From contig NBAY01000043.1 of the NCBI GenBank assembly GCA_002794775.1, positions 62,001 through 126,000 on the forward strand: a stretch of 64,000 nt of DNA, written 5' to 3'. The stretch comes from Porodaedalea pini. Its lineage: Eukaryota; Basidiomycota; Agaricomycetes; Hymenochaetales; Hymenochaetaceae. This document shows, piece by piece, positions 1 to 9,837 of the stretch (position 1 is the first letter of the stretch; each line of letters starts with the position of its first letter). The notes beneath the pieces were generated by a model that saw only the letters and a list, made by a program, of their open reading frames with translations, made no database searches and was not told where the DNA came from. A program made the translations under genes and the position numbers.

Positions 1-2001
1 CGACGCAAAGATTGAAATGAGAGGGGATAGGGGTGATCCCTGTGGGACCCTGTGATTGGGTTTAATGAAAGGAGTGGAAAAGAAATTGTTAAAGTGGAAA
101 GAAATTGGGCGATCCGAAAGCCAAGCGGCCAAAACGTGAATGAAGTTAGGATGGACGTTGGCACGAATGAGTTTGTTAAGAAGAAGAGAATGGGATATGT
201 TGTCGAAGAAACCTTGAATGTCAATGGTAAGGACTGATGTGATGAGGTAACGATGGTGTAGGTGGGCTTTGCCCGGGACTGCTTCGCCAGCAACAATAAA
301 CGGATTGGAAAGAATGAAAGATAAGAGATCGTAACAGGCAGTAAGGGAAGAACGATGCTTCCGGCATCCGTGCTGGGAGTCGGGAAGAAGGTTGTTCTTT
401 TCAAAGAAAGGTTGAAGAAAATTAAAGAGGACGCGTTCGAAAAGTTTACCGATTGAGTCCACCAAAGTGATGGGTCGGAATGCCCTAGGCACGGAAAAGT
501 CGGTGCGTTTGGGCTTGGGAATAAAAGTAACCAAAGACGTCTTGAAAGGAAAAGGGAAGTGACCTAGTTCAAGGCATTTCGAAAACAGGTCTGCGAAGAA
601 TTGACCCTGGTATTCCACCAGTAGAGCCAGGTGCTGGTACGAGGTATGGTTGTTACCAGGGCTCGTGTCTTTATCCACTCTGCGGAGGGCGGTAAGCACA
701 TCATTCGTTGAAATCTTCGGGCTGTCGGATAGTGCGGGTAAGTGCACTGGTTCGGGCTGCGACGATAGCGGAGGAAAGAATGTATTTCGAAATAAGGTCG
801 CTTTATCTTCCTCGGTTAACGAGAAAGATCCGTTAGGCATCCTGAGGGCACCGATCGGGGCACGGCGGCGCGCGACTCCTGTGAACTGTCGGTGCCAGAT
901 AGTATGCTGATCAGAGCTTTGAAGGCGTGCTCCAAAAAAGGCAGATTTTGCCCTGGACAATTCGACGTCTAGATGATGTTTCAATTCCTCTGAGGGATTG
1001 CGACAGTGTTCCCGGTAGAGTTTGGAACAGGCTTCGGACCACCACGCATTGGGGCCGAAGTATGTGCGTGGTTTGTGTTTGCGGAGGAATACCTTGGCGA
1101 AAGAAGAAAAGGATTCCTGGAAGGAAAAAAGTAAATCGTCCAGCGACTTTGGCGAATGAACGTTCGAAAGGTTAAAAGAAAAGAGTTTGGAATCGCAAAA
1201 TTCAGAAACGAATCGAGGCAAGTCATTGGACCGAATAGAACGGAGAGGGGGTTGAAGAGGGGCAGCGAGGAAGTTTAGGTTAAAAGAAAAGGAAATAGGA
1301 TAATGGTCTGAAGAAGTAATGAGCGAGGGGTCGGCAATGATGATGGATTCCAATATTTGAGCAGAAAAATCGTCTGACGATAGAACGAGGTCTATGACTG
1401 AACGAAAGTTGGTTGATCGGTTAAAATAAGTGGGTTGGTCTGGTGGGTTGCAGACCGTAAGCCCGGCTTCACTGATCCAGTCAGTGAGTACCTGAGAACG
1501 GGAAAAGTCATAGGATTGCGCAGGGAGTGACCATAAAGCGGAATGACGATTAAAGTCCCCAACAAAAATGTGGGAGATGGAATCAAGACGGGGTAAGTTG
1601 GATTCAAATTCCCGTTGGGAAGGGGAGTTATAAATGTTCCAAATAAACAAAGGAGTGGGGAGATCGCGAGAAATCGCGATAACGGAAATGTTAGAAGAAG
1701 GAGTGGGGGTTTGGAAAAGGGAGACCCGGTGAACGAGACGAGAATGAACGTAAGTACAGCAGCGGGGTTTACCGGATGTTGGAGGGAGAAAGGCAGTATA
1801 AGGGGCATGGTTGCGAGAAACATACTCGCGGCCCCCTGCCGGATCAGATTTGGAGGGCAGGATCCTCTGAAGAACGGGGATTTCCTGGAGACAAACAATG
1901 TCCGGGGCTGTCCCAGTGGACGAAAATGAACAAAAGAGGAAGTCGAAAGAAGGAGATGAGTTGCGAATGTTAAGGGAAAGGACTGAAATAGTTAGCGACA
2001 T
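1..2001 (-). CDS. LINE ORF2: APE endonuclease plus reverse transcriptase (partial, runs off left edge)
   Basis: From the ATG at 1999-2001 the minus strand is open with no stop for all 667 codons to position 1. Endonuclease (EEP fold) motifs come first: LSLNIRN, VCLQE, GDFNRHSALW, a DLV box and SSDH, in the first 240 residues. Reverse transcriptase motifs follow: FRPITLVDSIGKLFERVL, then the catalytic-Asp motif A (IDIQGFFDNISHSLL) and motif B (RVPQGSPLSPL), which sits at the window edge. The YxDD box is therefore expected just outside. The protein nicks target DNA and performs target-primed reverse transcription. All visible catalytic motifs are intact. Translation probably starts by reinitiation after ORF1. 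Confidence 0.93.
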   Translation of the reverse strand, partial: MSLTISVLSLNIRNSSPSFDFLFCSFSSTGTAPDIVCLQEIPVLQRILPSKSDPAGGREYVSRNHAPYTAFLPPTSGKPRCCTYVHSRLVHRVSLFQTPTPSSNISVIAISRDLPTPLFIWNIYNSPSQREFESNLPRLDSISHIFVGDFNRHSALWSLPAQSYDFSRSQVLTDWISEAGLTVCNPPDQPTYFNRSTNFRSVIDLVLSSDDFSAQILESIIIADPSLITSSDHYPISFSFNLNFLAAPLQPPLRSIRSNDLPRFVSEFCDSKLFSFNLSNVHSPKSLDDLLFSFQESFSSFAKVFLRKHKPRTYFGPNAWWSEACSKLYREHCRNPSEELKHHLDVELSRAKSAFFGARLQSSDQHTIWHRQFTGVARRRAPIGALRMPNGSFSLTEEDKATLFRNTFFPPLSSQPEPVHLPALSDSPKISTNDVLTALRRVDKDTSPGNNHTSYQHLALLVEYQGQFFADLFSKCLELGHFPFPFKTSLVTFIPKPKRTDFSVPRAFRPITLVDSIGKLFERVLFNFLQPFFEKNNLLPDSQHGCRKHRSSLTACYDLLSFILSNPFIVAGEAVPGKAHLHHRYLITSVLTIDIQGFFDNISHSLLLNKLIRANVHPNFIHVLAAWLSDRPISFHFNNFFSTPFIKPNHRVPQGSPLSPLISIFAS

Positions 2002-2006
2002 AATAT

Positions 2007-4244
2007 TCAGTAAGGGGAACGATAGTTGCGGCGAGCGGGACAGTCCGAAGACCGGGCGCTGTGGTTACCATGACAATTAATGCATAAGGCGAAGTGCTCG
2101 CAATGAAGGTTGTTGGTAGCGGTGCACGGAGCGCATTTTGCGACGTGAACTGCAGTACGATGAGTTTCAGAGCAGATGGCGCAGCACGCTACTGATCGAC
2201 ATTTAGAAGCGGGATGTCCTAGCTGATGGCAGTTGTCGCATTGGTTGATTGTGGGACGCGCCTTCATCTCTTCGAGGCGGCGTATAACACCGAACATGGG
2301 TACCGAGCGGTTGCCGTGCAAGAAGAAGTGGTCGAAAGAGAGACGGTCTGGGTCTTTCATGACAACAGACACATTGCAGAAGTCGCGCTCGTTAAGTCGT
2401 TCTGGAGACGACATAAACCTCGGTGGGAACATGAACTCTTGTCCTTCAAACTGGGGAAGAGCCGAAATTTCATTGAAGAGATCGGATTCGCTGTATATTA
2501 GTTTGGTCTCCCTGTCATAGACGGGGACACCAGGAATAACCATCTTGAATTGTGGGGAGGGGATGAAGGGTTTCGCCCCGCTGATATTTAGGATGTGGCT
2601 AAGCTGGGTAGCGAGTGAAGGGTAGTTAGCATCGAAATCCGAGCGAATGTTAGTGAAAGAGATCAGGAGGTTGCTGTTCAAGGTGTACTCGACGTTAAGA
2701 ACCACCAAATGTTTAAAGAGAGTGCTGCCTTTGAGCCCAGCCCTCACCGAATTTTTAACCGACTGCGTAAGTGGGCGCACAGCAAGATCCCCTGGCAGGG
2801 AGAAGTAAACTCGCTTGATGTTAGACGACCGAATATTAACTGATCCGTTAGATCGGTTGACAGGAACCGTAGAAATTTCCCCGTCAGGGTTCTCGGTAGT
2901 GGGACGTGAAACTTTGGTAAGAGTTGTTTTCGGTTTCTTCTGCATTGCTTTCGCATAGGTGACAGTGGTAAAGCCGTCTTTGTCCGTACCAACGGATTCA
3001 ACCTTCGGGTGATAGATAGTTGTATTGCCTGGCCTGGGGGCATTATGGGCTGAATGGGCATAGCCGTCGGGCGCATAAATGACGCCTTCGGAGCTCATGC
3101 GGTAACCTGATCCCGGTATACGGGTATTGGCGATCGCAGCGGCGTAGTCGGTCCTTCCATTCTTAGGGGTTTGGACACGTTGTTTGACAATAGGGGGGTC
3201 AGGCGGGAACCGATTATCGTGAACGAAGCAAGCACCGACAGGGTTCGGGAGGAATCTAACCTGTGCTTTGTTAGCGGAAACGGGGGGTTGAATGTTCGAC
3301 GAGGAGGAAGAAGAGAGGGAAAGCTTTTTTTCGAGATTGTTAGTTTTATCGACAAGAGAAGAGACAAGAGAAGTAAGAGATTGAATGGAACGGGACATGG
3401 TTGACATATTATCAGAAATGTGTTGTTCGCGTATAGCCTGTGCTGAAACGTGAACGTCGTCGAAAACATGCTTGAAATCGGGTGTATGGATACGGTATGC
3501 GGAATGGAAGGCCTGGAGCCCCTCATTCGCCTTGTTCTCCTTGATAGTTTCGTCGTCGAAACAGTGTGCTTTACTAACCCAGGAGACGAGGTTGGAGGCC
3601 ACGTCCGCGAGGGCCTTGCCGGCTCGAATCGGATCATCGTGCCACGGTGTAGGAGAAGTCCAAGAGGGCTGAGTAATGAGCGTTGTTATGTGTTCGATAG
3701 TCTCCTTAGTCAAATGTGCAAAAGAAGCCGAAACTCGTTCGGCGATTTGCGGATCCTCGTATTCGGAAATGGAGGTGTCGTCCATGTCGTTATCGACCTG
3801 GGGCGCTTGGCTAGAGTTAGGGACGTAGAGGTCGTCGGCCTCCATGTCGTCGATATCATCGATGCGCGCGGGCGGCTGTAAGGCGTGATGTTCTTCCTCC
3901 GAATTGGATCGTTTGAGAGAAGGTTGAGATTCGATGGCAGGGGTAGGGGGGAGATCCCCTTGCTTGCGCAGCGCGGCTGCGTGGGCATCCGCTTCGACGT
4001 CGGGAGACCAATTGGCACGATTCTTTGCTACAGTTTCGCAGACGGCATCGTTGTGGTTAAAGGTCTTATCGCGACCACAAACGATGCAAAGTTTGACATT
4101 GCCGCTAACACAGCTGCGACTGTGATAGGGGAGATCCGATTTACACTCCTCACACTTGGTGGGGTCCTTGGGATTGGCAAGGGAACGAGACGACTTGGTT
4201 TTATGGAGAGAGTTTTTAGCTCTGGTCAGCATGTTGCTGTCCAT
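2007..4244 (-). CDS. LINE ORF1: nucleic-acid-binding gag-like protein with zinc knuckles
   Basis: Uninterrupted frame of about 745 residues from the ATG at 4244 (next M four residues on). The same frame stays open upstream, but only to a GTG. The C-terminal 100 residues hold a textbook CX2CX4HX4C knuckle (CDNCHQLGHPASKC) followed by two more Cys/His clusters, one ending near CINCHGNHSARSSDC. The N-terminus has two further Cys/His groups (CEECKSDLPYH..., CIVCGRDKTFNH...) that look like additional zinc-binding units. The middle is acidic, then Ser-rich with a possible short coiled coil, then a basic/beta-rich region before the knuckles. By family knowledge ORF1 proteins bind the element RNA and form the RNP. 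The TGA stop lies 5 nt before the ORF2 ATG, in a different frame. Confidence 0.88.
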   Translation of the reverse strand: MDSNMLTRAKNSLHKTKSSRSLANPKDPTKCEECKSDLPYHSRSCVSGNVKLCIVCGRDKTFNHNDAVCETVAKNRANWSPDVEADAHAAALRKQGDLPPTPAIESQPSLKRSNSEEEHHALQPPARIDDIDDMEADDLYVPNSSQAPQVDNDMDDTSISEYEDPQIAERVSASFAHLTKETIEHITTLITQPSWTSPTPWHDDPIRAGKALADVASNLVSWVSKAHCFDDETIKENKANEGLQAFHSAYRIHTPDFKHVFDDVHVSAQAIREQHISDNMSTMSRSIQSLTSLVSSLVDKTNNLEKKLSLSSSSSSNIQPPVSANKAQVRFLPNPVGACFVHDNRFPPDPPIVKQRVQTPKNGRTDYAAAIANTRIPGSGYRMSSEGVIYAPDGYAHSAHNAPRPGNTTIYHPKVESVGTDKDGFTTVTYAKAMQKKPKTTLTKVSRPTTENPDGEISTVPVNRSNGSVNIRSSNIKRVYFSLPGDLAVRPLTQSVKNSVRAGLKGSTLFKHLVVLNVEYTLNSNLLISFTNIRSDFDANYPSLATQLSHILNISGAKPFIPSPQFKMVIPGVPVYDRETKLIYSESDLFNEISALPQFEGQEFMFPPRFMSSPERLNERDFCNVSVVMKDPDRLSFDHFFLHGNRSVPMFGVIRRLEEMKARPTINQCDNCHQLGHPASKCRSVACCAICSETHRTAVHVAKCAPCTATNNLHCEHFALCINCHGNHSARSSDCPARRNYRSPY

Positions 4245-4367
4245 AGGGGAAAGAGATAAAACGAAGTGACTGCAAGATTTCCCACGGTCCAGATGGTGGT
4301 GGTAAGAGATCAAGAAGTGACATGAATGTAGTCGATGTACAACAGCCACTCCTGCAGCAGATTGATC

Positions 4368-6099
4368 ATGGCGGCGACGGAGCCTAGCAGCAAGCCAAAG
4401 AACAAGTCACGCTCGGAGAAAAGAGCGCAGGTCTCTCAATCGGCGGCAGATGACAAGCTCAAGACTGTCGTTCGTCGTCTCCCGCCCAATCTCCCGGAAG
4501 ACATCTTCTGGCAGAGCGTACAGCCATGGGTCTCCGACGACAGCGTTCAATGGCGTGCATTCTATCCAGGAAAGATCAGGAGGAAGTGAGTTGCTTGCAG
4601 ATCCTCAGGCTAGTGGCTCATGGGGTGATCCGTATGGCGAGATAGGTATAACAAGGAGAATGTACCCTCTCGTGCGTATATTGCATTTCGGACCGCGGAG
4701 CAGCTGGCGGCGTTCAGCCAAGCGTATGACGGGCATGTCTTTCGTGACAAGACCGGTATGATTACGATTAGTTGCATTGTCTGTGTCTGCTGAGTGCTTC
4801 CAGGTAACGAAGCATTCGCCGTAGTTGAGTTCGCCCCTTCTCAGAAGATCCCGCCCGAAAAACGAAAGGTCGATACGAGAATAGGTACCATCGAGCAAGG
4901 TAGCAGCATATAATTTTATGTTGTATCTGTTCTAAATATCCTCTATACTAGATGAAGACTACATATCCTTTCTCGCAACGCTCAACGCCTCTACTTCCAA
5001 GCCTTCTGAGACCGACACGCTCGAAGCGCTCAGTCAGTACATTAAGTCTCTGTTCAGATGTACAACGTCTCATTTGCGTCTATTACAGTCGCGGCATCTC
5101 AGCCACCTCAGCAACCTAAATCTACCCCTCTTCTTGACGCATTACGCGCGGAAAAACAGGCGCAACGCGATAAGGAGACGATCCTCAAAGCACACGCGCA
5201 CTATCGCGATCGGGACAAGGAAGATCCAGGAGCTCGTAGGCGAGGCAAGCAGCCACAAATGGCGTCACCCCTCGAACGTGATGAAGTTATTCCTGTCTCC
5301 GGTCACGGTAAAAGAAATAGACGTGGTGGAGGTAAGAAGGGCGAGGCTCCCGCTGTTGCCACGACGCCGAAAGCCAAAGACAAAGAGGCTGCGCCTGCTA
5401 AAACGGTTGCAAAGGCTGCACTAAAGCCAGCCTCCTCACAAGTGCTAGCTGCGCCTGCGAAGGAAGGAACCAAGGATGTGCCGCAAGAGCGTCGGCCGCG
5501 TCCAGGGATTGGGATTGGGCTTGCGTCACGGCAATTCGAAGCTGCGTTGAGTGGTGCAGGTGTGCTACCTAGTGGTGGATCGGATCGGAAGTCGCGACGT
5601 GAGCGTGAACTTGAGAGAAAAGCGAGTGGAGCTATGGTTACCGAAGGCACTCAAAAAGCAGCGGACACAGAGAAGGAGAAAGTTGATAAGCCAATGGCGC
5701 CGATCAATCCTGGAAGGGAACGCGCGCGAGGTGGGCGGAAGCGCGGAGATAGCACGAAAAGCTCGACGGTAACTGCATCCAGCGCTTCCGAAGCTATTGC
5801 AGGTATGAACTTTGCTACAATACAATTATCCCCTCTCAACTGCTCTACTTTTATTTTTTCAACGCTTGATAGGTGCAACGCCTACCATACTTGCGCGAAC
5901 CGGCGGTCAGCCCGGAATCCTTGCGCGCCCGACAACTGCTGCCGCTGAGGCACCTTCGTCCGTACCTGCGCTTGGTGGGATTGGTGTTAATCAGGGTCGT
6001 AGTAGTCCATCTGTGCCGGGAGAGGGCCGTGGTGGAAGGCGACGGGGAGGTCGTGGAAGAGGATCACCGCGGGGTGGCGTTCCCATTGGTGGCGCATGA
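4368..6099 (+). CDS. UPF3: UPF3-like nonsense-mediated mRNA decay factor
   Basis: Six exons join in frame: 4368-4585, 4646-4755, 4804-4899, 4952-5032, 5089-5802 and 5873-6099 (481 residues), all with GT-AG introns. The N-terminal 150 residues are the Smg4/UPF3 RNP-type domain: KTVVRRLPPNLPEDIFW, SRAYIAFR, AVVEFAPSQKIP. The rest is low-complexity, Lys/Arg/Ala-rich, and ends in an RGG-like tail (RGGRRRGGRGRGSPRGG). The family links the exon-junction complex or 3' UTR to UPF2-UPF1 and shuttles between nucleus and cytoplasm. The chosen ATG (MAATEP) is the first in-frame one. An intact LINE starts about 120 bp upstream in the opposite direction, so the native promoter is short or displaced. Confidence 0.9.
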
Positions 6100-6626
6100 A
6101 TTCGCTCAGTAGCTGCGTGACCCTCGAAGCTGGTTCCAACCCTTCGATCACTCTGCATTTAGTAGTTGCGTCGATCTCCGGGGCACGCTGTTCACTCCTT
6201 GGATGCCATAAATCAACATCAAATGTGGAAAATCGTAGCTCGTTTAATTTTCTATCGTCGCGCAGTTGCTCATGCTGTTCGACCGATGAGCAGGTTACGA
6301 TGTTGGATTCGATATAATATGGTGATATGGTCCACACTCCACCGTCCTTTAGTTAGGCGCAGGGAACTTGGAAGGTCCCGAGCTGCGCTGGTCTCCACTT
6401 GCATCCTCAAGGAAGTTCGTTCACCGATGTACAATGGCACCATACGCATCCACCCGGATACGGAAATACGTCCTCGCCGGAATTTCGACCCCTTGCGGGA
6501 TCCTGTCGTGCACGTACTTCGATTGTATGCCTGGGTTATCTAATATTTTTCATGACTTCTTACTCAATCAATTCATTTGCTTGGTTTTAAATACCATTTT
6601 TTGAGCAGTATTCTAATAACAGATAC
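6100..6626. other. Intergenic DNA downstream of UPF3
   Basis: This holds the UPF3 3' UTR followed by AT-rich sequence. Short open frames exist on both strands but none has a recognisable domain, splice pattern or codon bias. I see nothing else. Confidence 0.5.
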
Positions 6627-8583
6627 CTTACTGCCCTTTTCAGAAATATTGTCACACATCAAATTCATGTGGTTTTGATGTGTCTTGTGGCATAACTGCT
6701 GAAATTCAAGTAAATGACAATTTACTGTGTCAATTCCTCATGATACATGTTCATTAAGCACTCAAAAAAATGTACTTGCTCATCCAAATCTGAATCTGTA
6801 AAAATATCTGAGGTTAGATGAATTTTTTTTGTCAAAATAAGTCAAACAATGTTGACCAGCCCTGTTTCAACACCTCACCCTCACTATATGCAAAAATCAT
6901 ACCCCTTTCCTCTCATCCTGTAATGTTTTTTTCTCCACCTGTAAATTAGGTTCACATGTATGGCAATCCCATACATAAGTTTGGTGTCATTCTGTGCACT
7001 ATTTGTGGTGTAATGGGTATGTTTCTGTTCTTCAGACACCTGCTCTCACCTGGGTTTGGACAGTCCATTTCATACAGCTCTGCCAATTTGACAGGTAAAA
7101 ATACAGAACTTCTTGCACTACATAGACAATCCTATCTACTACAGCCTGGGTTATTTGGGGGCCCCTCCACCTTGATTTGACACTGTAGTGGTAATTTATT
7201 TTTGACCTGCATGCTGTAGCACCATGTGTCATCTGCACATCTGAAGTATAGAAGTTGGGAACAATGTGTTGCTTCATAAGTACTACTCCATCTCAAGAAG
7301 AGATGGCTGCAGATATCTCACTGGCATACCAGGTGAGCATATCTGCCATGCAGGACCACTAGTAGATACACAAGTGTATGTTCATGCAAACAGACTCGAA
7401 GATGTCCTTTCAGATCCAGAACAGCAACAGCTGGCAGCCTCTTCTTGGTCAAGAACAAGGCATAACCATTGTCACCCACAGTCTAGACAGAAGAGCAGAT
7501 GGCTTTGCTGTGTTAGGCAGGAGTTTGAGAGATGCTTGAACTGGGCAGGCCTCAGCTAACTGTCATCTGGGACATGCTATACTTGAGTGGGGACTCAGGA
7601 CACGTTGTACTCAGGCTAGGTAGTCAGGGAGGTAAGAGGATTAATACAATGTACTCTACTACAGGAGGGGGGATGCGGTCTCACCTAGGTCGTCACGGAG
7701 GTAAGAGGAAAAGCAGAACAGGTGTTCAGATGCAACTCCTCTTCCTTATATACAGCGATCACCTCGTGAGAACTGGTTGCCTAATTATCTAAGATTACAT
7801 AAAGGAGCAGAATGGAACAAATGAAGGTCAGGTGCAAGGGAGTGTGGGAAATGATTGAAAAGACAGTTAAATATAATGAAAAGGAGTGATTAAAAGAAAA
7901 GAAATGGTAAAAGTGGAAAATAAAATAAAAGGGAAAAGTTCGAGTCATAACACAACTTCTATACTTCAGATGTGCAGACAGTGCATGGTGCTACAGCATG
8001 CAGGTCAAAAATAAATTACCACTACAGTGTCAAATCAAGGTGGAGGGGCTCCCAAATAACCAAGGCTGTAGTAGATAGGATTGTCTATGTAGTGCAAGAA
8101 GTTTTGTATTTTTACCTGTCAAATTGGCAGAGCTGTATAAAATGGACTGTCCAAACCTGGGTGAGAGCAGGTGTCTGAAGAACAGAAACATCCCCATTAC
8201 ACCACAAATAGTGCACAGAATGACACCAAACTTATGCACGGAATTGCCATACATGTGAACCTAATTTACAGGTGGAGAAAAAAACATTATGGGATGAGAG
8301 GAAAGGGTATGATTTTTGCATATAGTGAGGGTGAGGTGTTGAAACAGGGCTGGTCAACATTGTTTGACTTATTTTGGCAAAAAAAATTCATCTAACCTCA
8401 GATATTTTTACAGATTAAGATTAAGATGAGCAAGTACATTTTTTTGAGTGCTTAATGAACATGTATCATGAGGAATTGACACAGTAAATCATCATTTACT
8501 TGAATTTCAGCAGTTATGCCACAAGACACATCAAACCCACATGAATTCAATGTGTGACAATACTTCTGAAAAGGGCAGTAAAG
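6627..8583. repeat. Long fold-back element A: inverted arms of about 632 bp around a 0.7-kb centre
   Basis: The sequence at 6627-7258 recurs in reverse complement at 7953-8583 at high identity, with a handful of substitutions and small indels. The two arms encode near-identical but opposite 74-codon open frames (6956-7180 plus, 8030-8254 minus), which simply reflects the inverted repeat. The central 7259-7952 holds no recognisable transposase. Outer tips are CCTTACTGCCC / GGGCAGTAAAGG. No clear target-site duplication was found. It resembles a fold-back or long-TIR DNA element; the superfamily is unassigned. Confidence 0.85.
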
Positions 8584-9837
8584 GAGTAAATGTCTTTTCT
8601 GTATGATTTTATCTAGGGTAAAGGTACTCTAGATATCTCATGTAAATTGTATTGGAACATCCCAACATAAATCATGTGGGACATCCCAGTGTAATTTATT
8701 ATGGGACCTCCCAGTGTATTTACACTGAGATGTCCCAGAGTTGGGCACACTGGGATGTCCCATAAAAATCAGACTGGAAGGTCCCAGAGTATTTATGCTG
8801 GGATGTCCCATACTAAATTATGCTGGGAGGTCCCAAACAAATCATGCTGGGGATATCCCAGTGACAAATAACAGTAAAGTATTGAAAACTAGTTTCTATA
8901 GTGACTATGTTATACAATGAACCTACTAACTAATCATAATAATTTTAGTCTCAGCATTGATGATAATATGAACCATGCATCAAATCCCAAGGGCTCAGTA
9001 CTCCATGAAGTTAATATCAGCAAGATATAGACTTCTTCTACTGATCCTTCATGTGTCATCATTGCCTATCATTGCCTACATAACTGAACACTATACTGTA
9101 TCATAATACTATAGTTACTGAACTGGTTTCAGGAGGCTGTGTTTTGATATACTACTATGGCTGAAAGCAAAAGACTCATAGCTGTATACAACTATAGAGC
9201 TGAGACCTGTCAGTGGCATTTTGGAAGATAAATTCTGCTATTGGAAAAAATATCTGACCTCTCACAGGTTAATCCTAGGAAAGCTGATCTTATATACACT
9301 CAAGTACATGGCTACAGTGCTGAAAGCATCCCAAAATAGGCTAGAATAAGATCAAAAGAGTCATTAAAGAGTATATAATTAGGGCTAAAATCTATGGTAA
9401 ATCCCCCCAAAAGTCCCCCAGACACTCTGTGACACTGATGGGATGGCCCCAAAATCATGAGGTATGGATTCAACTGGTACAGCCCAGCTGAGGGATGTCC
9501 CATATGCTGGGATGACAACTGTGAGAACAGGGCCCTTTAGGTGGAATCACCCATAGAGCCTATTCCACCTGAGAGGTACCTCCTAGAGGGGGTACCTGAA
9601 GTGTCAAGTAGGACAACTCATAAACTACTATCAGAACTTCGATACGGATCTTGTAAGGATGAAGTGACACATGAATACAAGTCACACTATTTATCTAGCA
9701 TTTCTCTCTTTTTCCTTTCATAAGACATGCGCAAAATAAAAAGAGCAAAATAACTGTGAAGCCGAGTCTGATGATACACACTAGATTTGCGGTTTCAAAG
9801 CGTGGATGATAGCAATCCTGGCAACCACATACAACAA
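8584..9837. other. Gene-free, AT-rich spacer between two fold-back elements
   Basis: No coding exon was recognised. The left part contains the periodic palindrome array described separately. Two outlying, degenerate copies of the same palindrome occur near 9439-9450 and 9490-9502. The remainder has many stops in all frames and no visible repeats. Confidence 0.6.
8629..8860. repeat. Periodic array of 12-bp palindromes (TGGGAnnTCCCA) every 24-25 bp
   Basis: Nine clear copies start at 8653, 8677, 8702, 8726, 8751, 8775, 8799, 8824 and 8848, with a degenerate tenth at 8629. Typical forms are TGGGACATCCCA, TGGGATGTCCCA and TGGGAGGTCCCA; the last copy has an extra G. Spacing alternates strictly between 24 and 25 bp (mean 24.4), while the 12-13 bp AT-rich linkers are not conserved in sequence. 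Such arrangements are typical of protein-binding arrays, for instance subterminal transposase sites, but the function here is inference. Confidence 0.85.

Larger units (their letters stand above)
1..4350 (-). mobile_element. Non-LTR (LINE) retrotransposon, 5' part; continues past the left window edge
   Basis: Two consecutive minus-strand reading frames form a LINE: ORF1 with CCHC zinc knuckles (2007-4244) and ORF2 with an AP-type endonuclease followed by a reverse transcriptase (2001 to the window edge). Both are uninterrupted, so this copy is young or still active. The gag-like ORF1 with knuckles and the APE-RT order fit the Tad1/I-like group of fungal LINEs; the exact clade is inference. 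The 5' end must lie between the ORF1 ATG at 4244 and the UPF3 ATG at 4368, so the 5' UTR is at most about 120 bp. The 3' end and any target-site duplication are outside the window or not recognisable. Confidence 0.9.

Noticed and set aside
6956..8254. Pair of 74-residue near-identical proteins on opposite strands
   Set aside because: Explained by the inverted repeat; no domain and not embedded in a gene structure.
8629..8860. CRISPR-like array
   Set aside because: Repeats are 12-bp palindromes with 12-bp linkers in a eukaryotic genome; there are no Cas genes and the dimensions are wrong.
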